Source of the DNA: Rhizobiales bacterium CCH3-A5
GTDB lineage: Bacteria > Pseudomonadota > Alphaproteobacteria > Rhizobiales > Beijerinckiaceae
Length of the DNA stretch: 64,000 bases
Assembly (NCBI GenBank): GCA_001556025.1
Contig: LSIB01000181.1
Span: 62,001 to 126,000, forward strand
Direction of reading: 5' to 3'
The notes beneath the pieces are model-generated. The model searched no databases and was not told where the DNA came from. It saw nothing but the letters and a program-made list of their open reading frames with translations. Position 1 is the stretch's first letter, and each line of letters begins with the position of its first letter. This document shows, piece by piece, positions 27,818 to 36,060 of the stretch. The position numbers and the translations under genes were made by a program.

Positions 27818-29371
27818 ATGGCGCAAGCGGATAGCGGAACCGGCGCGATCCTGATCGGCAAGAGCTGGAAGGAGGAGAATCTCCTGCTCAAGCTCGCCAA
27901 CCGCCACGGCCTCGTCACGGGCGCGACCGGCACCGGCAAGACGGTGACGCTGCAGGTCATGGCCGAAGGGTTCGCCCGCAACGGCGTGCCGGTCTTCGCC
28001 GCCGACATCAAGGGCGATCTCTCTGGGATCGCCGCGCCGGGCGATTCAAAGCCGCCCTTCGTCAAGCGCGCCGAGGAGATCGGCATCAAATACGAGCCGG
28101 ACCAGTTCACAACCGTGTTCTGGGACGTGTTCGGCGAGCAGGGGCACCCGGTCCGCGCGACGATCTCCGAAATGGGACCGCTGTTGCTCGCGCGCCTGCT
28201 CGATCTCAACGACACGCAGGAGGGCGTGCTCAACATCGCCTTCCGCATCGCCGACGAGCAGAAGCTGCTGCTGCTCGATCTGAAGGACCTGCGCGCGATC
28301 CTCTCCTTCATCGCCGACAACGCCAAGGACCTGACGACGAAATACGGCAATGTCAGCGCTCAGACGGTCGGCACGATCCAGCGCGCCCTTCTGGTGCTGG
28401 AGAACCAGAAGGGCGAGAAATTCTTCGGCGAGCCGGCGCTCGACATCAACGACCTGATGAAGACCGACCGCTACGGCCGCGGCATCGTCAACATTCTGTC
28501 GGCCGACAAGCTGATGGCCAATCCGCGGCTTTACGCGACCTTCCTGCTTTGGCTGCTCTCGGAGTTGTTCGAGCAGCTCCCTGAGGTCGGCGATCTCGAC
28601 AAGCCAAAGCTCGTCTTCTTCTTCGACGAGGCGCATCTGCTGTTCAACGGCGCGCCAAAGGTGCTGCTGACGGCGGTCGAGCAGGTGGTGCGGCTGATCC
28701 GCTCCAAGGGCGTCGGCGTCTATTTCGTGACGCAGAACCCGCTCGATATTCCGGATACCGTGCTGGCCCAGCTCGGCAACCGCGTCCAGCACGCGCTGCG
28801 CGCCTTCACCCCGCGCGACCAGAAGGCGGTGCGCGCGGCGGCCGAAACCTTCCGCCAGAATCCCAAATTCAAGACGGAGGAGGCGATCACCCAGCTCGCG
28901 GTCGGCGAGGCCCTGACTTCGACGCTGGAGGGCAAGGGCACGCCGACCATGGTCGAGCGCACGCTGATCGCGCCCGCCATGGCGCAGGTCGGCCCGTGCT
29001 CGCCGCAACTGCGCCAGCAGGCGCTGAACGAGTCGGGCTACAGAGGCAAATACGACACGATGATCGATCGCGAGTCGGCCTATGAGGAACTGGCCAAGCG
29101 CAAGCATCTCGAAACGCAGGCCGAGGCCGTGGAAGCCGGCAACGCCGGCGGCGGCGGCATCATGGACACGATCGGCGGCTGGCTGGGCGGCAACTCAAAT
29201 GCGCCGCGTCCCAAGACCGGCCCAGGCAGCCGCGGCGGCGCGATGCCCCAGAGCATGACCGAGAAGATCATCACCTCGGCGGCGCGTTCGGCCGCGACCT
29301 CGATCGGCCGGCAGGTCGGCACCGCGATCCTGCGTGGCGTGCTCGGAAGCATGATGGGCGGGCGGCGCTGA
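27818..29371 (+). CDS. HerA-like (DUF853/YjgR) P-loop ATPase
   Basis: A 517-residue HerA/FtsK-class ATPase of the DUF853 family (E. coli YjgR). Walker A is GATGTGKTV (about 43-51) and Walker B is LVFFFDEAHLLF (about 265-276). An arginine-finger-like segment follows (VRLIRSKGVGVYFVTQNPLDIPD). The C-terminus is Gly/Ser-rich (GGWLGGNSN, then SMTEKIITSAARSAATSIGRQVG). Some members of this class move DNA, but YjgR has no settled role. The gene is monocistronic here. Confidence 0.88.
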   Translation: MAQADSGTGAILIGKSWKEENLLLKLANRHGLVTGATGTGKTVTLQVMAEGFARNGVPVFAADIKGDLSGIAAPGDSKPPFVKRAEEIGIKYEPDQFTTVFWDVFGEQGHPVRATISEMGPLLLARLLDLNDTQEGVLNIAFRIADEQKLLLLDLKDLRAILSFIADNAKDLTTKYGNVSAQTVGTIQRALLVLENQKGEKFFGEPALDINDLMKTDRYGRGIVNILSADKLMANPRLYATFLLWLLSELFEQLPEVGDLDKPKLVFFFDEAHLLFNGAPKVLLTAVEQVVRLIRSKGVGVYFVTQNPLDIPDTVLAQLGNRVQHALRAFTPRDQKAVRAAAETFRQNPKFKTEEAITQLAVGEALTSTLEGKGTPTMVERTLIAPAMAQVGPCSPQLRQQALNESGYRGKYDTMIDRESAYEELAKRKHLETQAEAVEAGNAGGGGIMDTIGGWLGGNSNAPRPKTGPGSRGGAMPQSMTEKIITSAARSAATSIGRQVGTAILRGVLGSMMGGRR

Positions 29372-29475
29372 GCAGGGTCGCCATGCTTGGCAGGCGGCTG
29401 ACGGCAGGCAGAAGCCTTGTCATGATGGCGCATCAGAATCGGCTTTCGATCGCGAAAGCCTGAAAGACGAGCGCC

Positions 29476-30858
29476 ATGTCACAGCTTCCCGCCATCCTCT
29501 CCCGCCTCGACGCCGATCTCGAAACCGCACTGACGCGGCTTTCGACCTGGCTCGAAATCCCGTCTATCGGCACCGATCCGGCTTTCGACGCCGAGACCCG
29601 CCGCGCGGCGCATTGGCTCAGCGACGATCTCGCGACGCTCGGTTTCGCCTCGGAAGTTCGCGATACGCCGGGCCAGCCGGTCGTGCTGGCGCACAGGCCC
29701 AAACCCGGCGCGCCGCATGTGCTGTTCTACGGCCATTACGACGTGCAGCCGGTCGATCCGCTGGCGCTCTGGGAGAGCGAGCCGTTCAAACCGGTGGTCA
29801 AGGAGATCGAGCCCGGCCGCCGCGTGATCGTGGCGCGCGGCGCCTGCGACGACAAGGGCCAGGTGATGACCTTCGTCGAGGCGATGCGGGCGACGATCGC
29901 GGAGACCGGCGACCTGCCGGTCGGTGTCACGGTGCTGGTCGAGGGCGAGGAGGAATCGGGCTCGGCCAACCTGCCGCCCTTCATCCGCGAGAACGCCGAC
30001 GCGCTGAAGGCCGATTTCGCGCTGGTCTGCGACACCGGCATGTGGGACCGGCAGACGCCGGCGATCACCTCCTCGCTGCGCGGCATGGTCTATCAGGAGG
30101 TGACGATCACCTGCGCCGACCGTGATCTGCATTCGGGGCTGTTCGGCGGCGCGGCGGCCAACCCGATCCATGTGCTGGCGAAGATCGTGGCGGCGCTCCA
30201 CGACGAGACCGGCCGCATCACGCTGCCGGGCTTCTATGACGGCGTCGAGGAGCCGACCAACCAGCAGAAGGCAGACTGGGCCGATCTCGACCTGACCGAG
30301 GAGGAGTTTCTCGGCGGTGTCGGGCTGAAGCACTCGATCGGCGAGCGGGGCCGCATGCTGATCGAGCAGATCCAGTCGCGGCCGACCTGCGACGTCAACG
30401 GCATCTGGGGCGGCTATACCGGTGAGGGCACCAAGACGGTGATCGCTGGCAAAGCCTCGGCCAAGGTCTCGTTCCGGCTCGTCGGCAGGCAGGACCCGGC
30501 CAAGGTCGCCGCCGCCTTCCAGGCCTTTGTGCGCGAACGGCTGCCGGCCGATTGCACGGCGGAGTTCATCGCGCATGGCGCTTCGCCCGCCATCGCCGTG
30601 CCGGTCGATTCGCCCGCGCTCGTGAAGGCGCGGCAGGCGCTGGCCGATGAATGGGGCGGCCGGGTCGTCACCATCGGCACCGGCGGCTCGATTCCGGTCG
30701 GCGGCGACTTCAAGAAGACGCTCGGGCTCGACACGCTGTTCGTCGGCTTCGGGCTTGAGGACGACCGGGTGCATTCGCCCAACGAGAAGTACGATCTCTC
30801 CTCCTTCCACAAAGGCCAGCGCTCCTGGGCGCGCATCTTGCAGGCTCTTGGCTCATGA
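29476..30858 (+). CDS. M20-family dipeptidase
   Basis: A 460-residue metallopeptidase of family M20 (CNDP/DapE-like). The metal site motifs are [15 protein letters not shown] (His and Asp), [10 protein letters not shown] (bridging Asp) and EGEEESGS (Glu pair). The dimerisation lid contains [14 protein letters not shown]. It should hydrolyse dipeptides in the cytoplasm with two Zn or Mn ions. The stop overlaps the next start by ATGA, so the two genes are coupled. Confidence 0.92.
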   Translation: MSQLPAILSRLDADLETALTRLSTWLEIPSIGTDPAFDAETRRAAHWLSDDLATLGFASEVRDTPGQPVVLAHRPKPGAPHVLFYGHYDVQPVDPLALWESEPFKPVVKEIEPGRRVIVARGACDDKGQVMTFVEAMRATIAETGDLPVGVTVLVEGEEESGSANLPPFIRENADALKADFALVCDTGMWDRQTPAITSSLRGMVYQEVTITCADRDLHSGLFGGAAANPIHVLAKIVAALHDETGRITLPGFYDGVEEPTNQQKADWADLDLTEEEFLGGVGLKHSIGERGRMLIEQIQSRPTCDVNGIWGGYTGEGTKTVIAGKASAKVSFRLVGRQDPAKVAAAFQAFVRERLPADCTAEFIAHGASPAIAVPVDSPALVKARQALADEWGGRVVTIGTGGSIPVGGDFKKTLGLDTLFVGFGLEDDRVHSPNEKYDLSSFHKGQRSWARILQALGS

Positions 30859-31436
30859 AATCCGTCTGTGTCTTTTGCGGCTCCAATCCCGGCAACGATC
30901 CCGTCTATGCCGACGGCGCGCGCGCCATGGGGCGCGAGATCGCAAGGCGCGGGCTGATCCTGGTCTATGGCGGCGGAGCGGTCGGGCTGATGGGCATCGT
31001 CGCCGATGCGGCGCTGGAGGCCGGCGGCGAGGTGCATGGCGTGATCCCGCGCGCGCTGCGCGACAAGGAGGTCGGCCACCATCACCTGACGCGGCTCGAA
31101 ATCGTCGACACCATGCACATCCGCAAGGCGCGCATGGCCGAGCTCTCGGACGGCTTCATCGCCATGCCCGGCGGCATCGGCACTTTCGAAGAGCTGTTCG
31201 AGATCTGGACCTGGGGCCAGCTCGGGATTCATTCGAAACCGCTCGGGCTGCTCAACGTGGCGGGATTTTATGACCCGCTGTCGCTATTTCTCGATCGGAC
31301 GGTCGAGGCCGGGTTCCTCAAGCCGATGCATCGCGCCATGGAAATGACGGACACAGTCCCAGCCCGCCTGCTCGACCGAATGGAGGCTTATGTACCGGCT
31401 CAGACGGTGAAGTGGGTGGAGAAGGAGGAGGTGTGA
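30855..31436 (+). CDS. LOG family nucleotide phosphoribohydrolase (TIGR00730)
   Basis: A 193-residue Rossmann-like protein of the LOG family. It has [15 protein letters not shown] at the N-terminus, [11 protein letters not shown], and the catalytic [12 protein letters not shown] motif with the upstream Arg-Lys-x-x-M ([10 protein letters not shown]). LOG enzymes release ribose phosphate from (cytokinin-type) nucleoside monophosphates; in most bacteria the physiological substrate is a purine nucleotide. Coupled to the M20 peptidase by a 4-base overlap. Confidence 0.93.
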   Translation: MKSVCVFCGSNPGNDPVYADGARAMGREIARRGLILVYGGGAVGLMGIVADAALEAGGEVHGVIPRALRDKEVGHHHLTRLEIVDTMHIRKARMAELSDGFIAMPGGIGTFEELFEIWTWGQLGIHSKPLGLLNVAGFYDPLSLFLDRTVEAGFLKPMHRAMEMTDTVPARLLDRMEAYVPAQTVKWVEKEEV

Positions 31437-31504
31437 TCGGCGCTAAGAGTCGATAGACCGTCGCTCTTGCCAACGATGCAGCGCTCTAGCCGAAGGCATA
31501 ATTG

Positions 31505-32035
31505 ATGAGCTCAGCCCTAAAAAGGCTTCTCAAGGAACGACCGACTAAAAAGGACGTTCTAAAAGCACAAGAAAGTTTGCTGAACGACAGTCCGCGAGCC
31601 TCGGCTGTTGTTGCATGCGCTCTCTTGGAGGACGTCTTGCGGGCCGCTCTCGTCAACGTAATGGACCTACCGTCAAAGGAGGATCATGATAGGCTTTTCT
31701 ATAATTATGGCCCTCTTTCGTCGCTTAGCGCAAAGACATTAATGGCAGCATGCCTCAATGTAATCGGGCCGAATGTCAGATCGGATATTGATACAATCAG
31801 AGCAATTCGTAATGCTTTTGCTCATAATTTGCATGATATATCATTCTTGACAAACGAAATAGCTGAATTGTGCGCGAGCCTAAAGTGTATTCAGAGCATG
31901 AGTGATAAGGGTGAGCTTTCGTCTCAGGAGCATTTCGTTGCTGCGGTCCGAGTCATCATGATACATCTCATCTCTCGTTGGATGCCGGAAAACGAAAGAG
32001 CAGACATTCCCGCGGATATTCTAGAACTTGGGTGA
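31505..32035 (+). CDS. MltR-like (mannitol repressor/HEPN-like) domain protein, A+T-rich
   Basis: A 176-residue, mostly helical protein. The pattern RASAVVACALLEDVLRAAL, then a YGPLSSLSAKTLMA segment, then DIDTIRAIRNAFAHN resembles the MltR/DUF4145 family. The R-N-x-F-A-H element is similar to the active motif of HEPN RNases. Base composition is strikingly low in G+C for this window (18 of 60 bases in 31801-31860) and the codon use differs, indicating recent transfer. It lies just upstream of the GTA promoter, in the same direction. A regulator or a toxin/defence role are both possible. Confidence 0.6.
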   Translation: MSSALKRLLKERPTKKDVLKAQESLLNDSPRASAVVACALLEDVLRAALVNVMDLPSKEDHDRLFYNYGPLSSLSAKTLMAACLNVIGPNVRSDIDTIRAIRNAFAHNLHDISFLTNEIAELCASLKCIQSMSDKGELSSQEHFVAAVRVIMIHLISRWMPENERADIPADILELG

Positions 32036-32147
32036 TCGGTATCTCGCAAAGCATTTATTGCGGGGGACCTCGCAATTTGTAAGGACGCATCACTCGCCGG
32101 ATCGCTGAACCATCGTTTCCTAAAAGTGTCTGATAGGAAAATATCCC

Positions 32148-32176
32148 TTGACATCGTGACGCTGATCCGGTAGACA
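32148..32176 (+). promoter_or_regulatory. Sigma70-type promoter upstream of the GTA cluster
   Basis: A perfect -35 box TTGACA (32148-32153), a 17-base spacer, and a -10-like TAGACA (32171-32176). It is the best promoter-like match noticed upstream of the cluster and lies 110 bases before g1, so it is the probable main promoter. Transcription would start near 32183. Confidence 0.6.
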
Positions 32177-32210
32177 TCGGGAACGCTCACGAAGTGTGAC
32201 CAGACAGACC

Positions 32211-32241
32211 AAGCCGCCGCGCTTTCCCGCCGGCGGCTTTT
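32211..32241 (+). terminator. Terminator-like hairpin in the GTA leader
   Basis: AAGCCGCCG (32211-32219) pairs with CGGCGGCTT (32231-32239) around an 11-base loop, with T residues at 32238-32241. It stands about 30 bases after the predicted transcription start and about 45 bases before g1. It could attenuate cluster transcription, or be a terminator for upstream transcripts. The T run is short (4), so efficiency is uncertain. Confidence 0.5.
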
Positions 32242-32285
32242 GCATGTCCGGCTCATCTCACGATCTCGCCCATAGAGGTTTTCCC

Positions 32286-32681
32286 ATGACCGATGAAGAC
32301 GACGACGCGCCGGCTCTGCCGGCGGCGAAGGGCAGGCGCTTGTCCGTCGGCCGCAAGGCTGTGGTGAGCAAGCTCTGGCGGGCGGCGAAGCGGCAACTGG
32401 AGGCGCATGAAGCGCGTTTCGACGAGTTGCCGAAGGGCGCGGCCGCCGCCGAATCCGACGCCAAGGCGCTGGCGGTCCTCGCCCGCACGGTCCGCGAACT
32501 CGTCGCGCTGGACGGGGCGGCCGCGAGCCAGGAGGGCAAATCGACCGATGAACTCTCGCCCGCCGCTGGACTGCGCCACGTCGCCGAGCTTCGCAAGGAG
32601 CTTGCGAGACGTCTTGAAGTCCTTGCCGCCGAACAGGCGGATAACGCTTCTCAGGCAAATCCTGCCGACGGCGACGCCTGA
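32286..32681 (+). CDS. GTA gene 1-like protein (putative small terminase)
   Basis: A 131-residue protein in the g1 position. The N-terminus is acidic then basic (RRLSVGRKAVVSKLWRAAKRQLEAHEARF) and the rest is helical, ending in an acidic tail. The R. capsulatus g1 product is proposed to be the small terminase subunit, which would bind DNA and load TerL. ATG at 32286 has AGAGG upstream; the frame is open to 32196. The terminase gene begins inside its 3' end in another frame. Confidence 0.7.
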   Translation: MTDEDDDAPALPAAKGRRLSVGRKAVVSKLWRAAKRQLEAHEARFDELPKGAAAAESDAKALAVLARTVRELVALDGAAASQEGKSTDELSPAAGLRHVAELRKELARRLEVLAAEQADNASQANPADGDA

Positions 32682-33927
32682 TCAATGCGAGGTCATCTTC
32701 GCCGAATGGCTGGTCTGGGCCAGGCCCGACCAGTTGCCGCCTGAAACGGCGCAATGGTCTGTCTGGCTGGTGTTGGGCGGGCGGGGTGCCGGCAAGACAC
32801 GGACCGGCGCTGAGTGGATCAAAGGCATGGCGCTTGGTCTGCCCGGGGTCGCGGACGCACCGGCCGAACGCATCGCGCTGGTCGGCGAAACGCAGGGACA
32901 GGTCCGCGACGTGATGATCGAGGGCGTCTCCGGACTGCTCTCGATCCATACGCGCTGGGAGCGGCCGGATTGGTATCCTTCGCGCCGGCGGCTCGAATGG
33001 CCCAATGGCGCGATCGCGCAGGTCTTTTCCGCCGAGGACCCGGAAGGCTTGCGCGGGCCGCAATTCGCCGCCGCCTGGTCGGACGAACTGGCGAAATGGC
33101 CCAATCTTCAGGAGTGCTGGGACATGCTGCAGTTCGGATTGCGGCTCGGCGACCGGCCGCGCCAGATCGTCACCACGACGCCGCGCCCGGTCCCGCTGAT
33201 CAAGCGGCTGCTGGCCGATCCTCACGTCGCGGTCAGCCGGGCCGCGACCAGCGCCAACCGTTATCACCTCGCGGCAGAATTCATCCGCAGCATCACGGAG
33301 AGCTATGGCGGCACGCGGCTCGGCCGGCAGGAGATCGACGGCGAGATCGTCGAGGAAAGCGCCGACGCGCTCTGGACAAGGGCGATGATCGAGGGCTGCC
33401 GCGAGGCGGCGGCTCCGGGGCTGGCGCGCATCGTCGTCGCGGTCGATCCGCCGGCGTCCTCGTCGCAGCGGGCCGATTCCTGCGGGCTTATCGTCGCCGG
33501 TATCGATGCGGACGGCGTCGGCCATGTGCTGGAGGACGGCACGGTTTCGGGGGCGCGCCCGCATGAATGGGCGGCCAAGGCGATCGCGCTCTATCGGCGC
33601 TTCGAGGCCGATGCGCTCGTCGTCGAGGTCAACCAGGGCGGCGAGATGGTGACCTCGGTCATTCGCGAGGTCGATTCCGGAGCGCCGGTGACGGCGGTGC
33701 GGGCGACGCGCGGCAAATATCTGAGGGCCGAGCCGGTGGCGGCGCTCTATGCGCAAGGCCGCGTGCGTCATGCCGGCCGGTTTCCGCAGTTGGAAGACGA
33801 GATGTGCGATTTTGGTCCGGCGGGCCTGAGCTCCGGCCGCTCGCCAGACCGGCTCGACGCGCTGGTCTGGGCGCTGACGCATCTGATGCTGATGGCGAAG
33901 GGACGGCCCCGGGTGAGGGGCATCTAG
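32614..33927 (+). CDS. GTA terminase large subunit (g2)
   Basis: DNA-packaging ATPase/nuclease, about 437 residues. The family start is visible as ARPDQLPPE, followed by the Walker A LGGRGAGKTRTGAEW and a Walker B-like AAAWSDELAKW. The C-terminal nuclease half has IVVAVDPPASS, VVEVNQGGEMV and the end RSPDRLDALVWALTHLML, supplying the Asp residues of the RNase H-like site. The start is uncertain: no ATG lies near the conserved N-terminus, so TTG at 32614 (or 32602) is proposed, overlapping g1 by some 70 bases. The frame extends back to an ATG at 32407, but that part reads as shadow of g1. It ends in TAG. Confidence 0.9.
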   Translation: MKSLPPNRRITLLRQILPTATPDQCEVIFAEWLVWARPDQLPPETAQWSVWLVLGGRGAGKTRTGAEWIKGMALGLPGVADAPAERIALVGETQGQVRDVMIEGVSGLLSIHTRWERPDWYPSRRRLEWPNGAIAQVFSAEDPEGLRGPQFAAAWSDELAKWPNLQECWDMLQFGLRLGDRPRQIVTTTPRPVPLIKRLLADPHVAVSRAATSANRYHLAAEFIRSITESYGGTRLGRQEIDGEIVEESADALWTRAMIEGCREAAAPGLARIVVAVDPPASSSQRADSCGLIVAGIDADGVGHVLEDGTVSGARPHEWAAKAIALYRRFEADALVVEVNQGGEMVTSVIREVDSGAPVTAVRATRGKYLRAEPVAALYAQGRVRHAGRFPQLEDEMCDFGPAGLSSGRSPDRLDALVWALTHLMLMAKGRPRVRGI

Positions 33928-33975
33928 CCGCGTTCGGACGCTGAACTGGTTTCGAAGCTCAACAGCGAGACATCC

Positions 33976-35154
33976 ATGCTCAATTTCCTACGCAACCTGC
34001 GTGGCACCGCCGCGCCGGCCCAAAAACGCTCGCGCGTCGGGCCGCTGATCGCGCTGCACGAGGCGGGGCGGCCGGTCTGGACGCCGCGCGATTATGCGGC
34101 GCTCGCCCGCGAGGGCTATGAGCGCAATCCGGTCGTGCATCGCTGCGTGCGACTGATCGCCGAGGCCGCCGCGCAGATGCCGCTCGTCGCCAGGGTCGGG
34201 ACGCGGGAGGAGCCCGGTCACCCGGCGCTTCTTCTGATCGACCGGCCCAACCCGCGCCAGGGCGGCATCGCCTTTCGCGAGATGCTCTATGGCCATCTGC
34301 TCGTCGCCGGCAACGCCTATGTTGAGGCCGCCAGTGCAGGGGCTGAGCCGCGCGAGCTTTATGCGCTGCGGCCCGACCGGATGCGGATCGTCCCCGGCCG
34401 CGACGGCTGGCCCGAGGCCTATGACTACACGGTCGGCGGCGACACGGTCCGTTTCCGGCAGGACGAGGCTAGCCTCCCGCCGATCCTGCACCTGACGCTG
34501 TTTCACCCCGTGGACGACCATTACGGGCTCTCGCCGATCGAGGCAGCGGCCTGCTCGCTCGACATCCACAACGCCGCCAGCAACTGGCACAAGGCGCTGC
34601 TCGACAACGCGGCGAGGCCCTCGGGCGCGCTGGTCTATGACGGGCCCGACGGCGCGAGCCTGACCGAGGCGCAGTTCGAGCGGCTGAAGGGCGAGCTGGA
34701 GGAGAGTTTTCAGGGCGCGCGCAATGCCGGCCGGCCGCTGCTGCTGGAGGGCGGGCTCGATTGGAAGCCGCTTTCGCTGACGCCGGCGGAGCTCGATTTC
34801 GTCGCGGCCAAGGGCGTGGCGGCGCGCGAGATCGCGCTCGCCTTCGGTGTGCCGCCGCTGCTGCTGGGGCTCCCGGGCGACAACACCCACGCCAATTTCG
34901 CCGAGGCCAACCGCGCTTTCTGGCGGCAGACCGCGATCCCGCTGGTCAGGCGCACGGCGCAGTCGCTGGCGCAGTGGCTCGGCCCGGCCTTCGGCGACGC
35001 GCTGTCGCTGGAGCCAGATCTCGACGCCATCGAGGCGCTGGCCGAGGAGCGGGAATCGCTATGGCGGCGCGTGGGCGCGGCCGATTTCCTCAGCGCCGAC
35101 GAGAAGCGTGAGGCCGTCGGCTACGGCCGCGCGCAAGCGGAGGCCGCGTCATGA
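33976..35154 (+). CDS. GTA portal protein, HK97 family (g3)
   Basis: A 392-residue HK97-type portal, the dodecameric ring through which DNA enters the head. Seen are the typical YERNPVVHRCVRLIAEAAA start, LIDRPNPRQGG, GNAYVEAA, the helical FHPVDDHYGLSPIEAA, a WHKALLDNAARPSGAL segment and the LLLGLPGDNTHANFAEANRAFWRQT region. Full length, no lesion. It overlaps the next small gene by ATGA. Confidence 0.95.
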   Translation: MLNFLRNLRGTAAPAQKRSRVGPLIALHEAGRPVWTPRDYAALAREGYERNPVVHRCVRLIAEAAAQMPLVARVGTREEPGHPALLLIDRPNPRQGGIAFREMLYGHLLVAGNAYVEAASAGAEPRELYALRPDRMRIVPGRDGWPEAYDYTVGGDTVRFRQDEASLPPILHLTLFHPVDDHYGLSPIEAAACSLDIHNAASNWHKALLDNAARPSGALVYDGPDGASLTEAQFERLKGELEESFQGARNAGRPLLLEGGLDWKPLSLTPAELDFVAAKGVAAREIALAFGVPPLLLGLPGDNTHANFAEANRAFWRQTAIPLVRRTAQSLAQWLGPAFGDALSLEPDLDAIEALAEERESLWRRVGAADFLSADEKREAVGYGRAQAEAAS

Positions 35155-35351
35155 ACGCGCTCGACCAGATCCTGACCAGCTTCGTGGGCAAGGGCGATGT
35201 CGGGCATCTCGGCCTGCTGCTCTGGGCGGCGGCCGCCTCGGGCCTCGCCTGGCTGATGCTGCGCGAGCTGACGGCGGCCAACCGGCGCTTCGACGATTTC
35301 GTCCGCGAGCTCAACCGCTTCAACGCACGACATGAGGAGGAGAAACCATGA
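35151..35351 (+). CDS. GTA small membrane-type protein (g3.5 position)
   Basis: A 66-residue protein between portal and protease, where R. capsulatus has g3.5. One hydrophobic segment (about 19-38) is followed by a charged helix (LTAANRRFDDFVRELNRFNARHEEE). It overlaps portal at its start and a further small gene at its end, both by ATGA, so translation is chained. Function unknown. Confidence 0.75.
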   Translation: MNALDQILTSFVGKGDVGHLGLLLWAAAASGLAWLMLRELTAANRRFDDFVRELNRFNARHEEEKP

Positions 35352-35518
35352 GCCGATCCGGCGACAAGCGGACTCCCGCCGGCAAGGGGCCGCAAGCCTC
35401 CAAGCCGACGCCGAGACCGGGCGCGGGCGCATCGCCCGCGGCGACCTTCGGGCGCTTCCTCGGCACTCTGGCGCGGCTTGAAGGCCGCAAAGGCAAGGCG
35501 GGGGAGGGCGGCCGATGA
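35348..35518 (+). CDS. Small basic protein encoded between g3.5 and the prohead protease
   Basis: A 56-residue protein, Pro/Lys/Gly-rich in its first half (SGDKRTPAGKGPQASKPTPR) with a short helix at the end (FGRFLGTLARLEGRKGK). ATG overlaps the previous stop and its own stop overlaps the protease start, each as ATGA, so four genes are read in a chain. That spacing makes it credible despite its size. Not recognised from known GTAs; it may be a head-assembly accessory or simply a coupling frame. Confidence 0.6.
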   Translation: MSRSGDKRTPAGKGPQASKPTPRPGAGASPAATFGRFLGTLARLEGRKGKAGEGGR

Positions 35519-36036
35519 AGGCGGCTCTCACGACCGGCCCCTTCGCCCGCGAGACGAAATATCTGCCCCTGCCGCCGGCGCGGGTCAGGCCCGATGGCCT
35601 GTTCGAGGGCTATGCCAGCCTGTTCCGCATCGCCGATCTCGGCAAGGACATCGTAGAGCCCGGCGCGTTTCGCGAGAGTCTGGTCCGGCGCGGGCCGGCC
35701 GGCGTCAAGCTGCTCTGGCAGCATGATCCGGCCGAGCCGCTCGGGCGCTGGCTCAGCCTGGTCGAGGATTCGCGCGGGCTGTTTGTGCGGGGTCAGCTCT
35801 CGCTGGCCGTCGCGCGGGCCCGCGAGATCCACGCGCTGATGCGCGAGGGCGCGATCGACGGGCTCTCGATCGGTTTCCGATCGGAAAAGGCCCGCACCGA
35901 ACCGCGCACCGGCTATCGCCGGCTCGAACGGGTCGATCTCTGGGAGATCTCGCTCGTCACCTTCCCGATGCTGCCGCAGGCCCGCGTCTCCGCCGTCAAG
36001 GCGCTGCCGGGTGCGGCTGCCCTTCTTCACGCCTGA
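35515..36036 (+). CDS. GTA prohead protease, HK97 family (g4)
   Basis: A 173-residue prohead maturation protease. The herpesvirus/HK97-type catalytic residues are present: His70 (LWQHDP), Ser118 (GLSIGF) and Glu144 (DLWEISLVTFPM). It cleaves the N-terminal delta domain of the capsid protein during head assembly. Its normal client is the product of the next gene, which is interrupted here. Confidence 0.93.
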   Translation: MKAALTTGPFARETKYLPLPPARVRPDGLFEGYASLFRIADLGKDIVEPGAFRESLVRRGPAGVKLLWQHDPAEPLGRWLSLVEDSRGLFVRGQLSLAVARAREIHALMREGAIDGLSIGFRSEKARTEPRTGYRRLERVDLWEISLVTFPMLPQARVSAVKALPGAAALLHA

Positions 36037-36060
36037 CCATCTTTCACAGCAGGAGAGACC

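Noticed and set aside
32407..32613. Longer terminase N-terminus from ATG 32407
   Set aside because: The added residues are Arg/Pro/Ser shadow of g1 and do not resemble the family.
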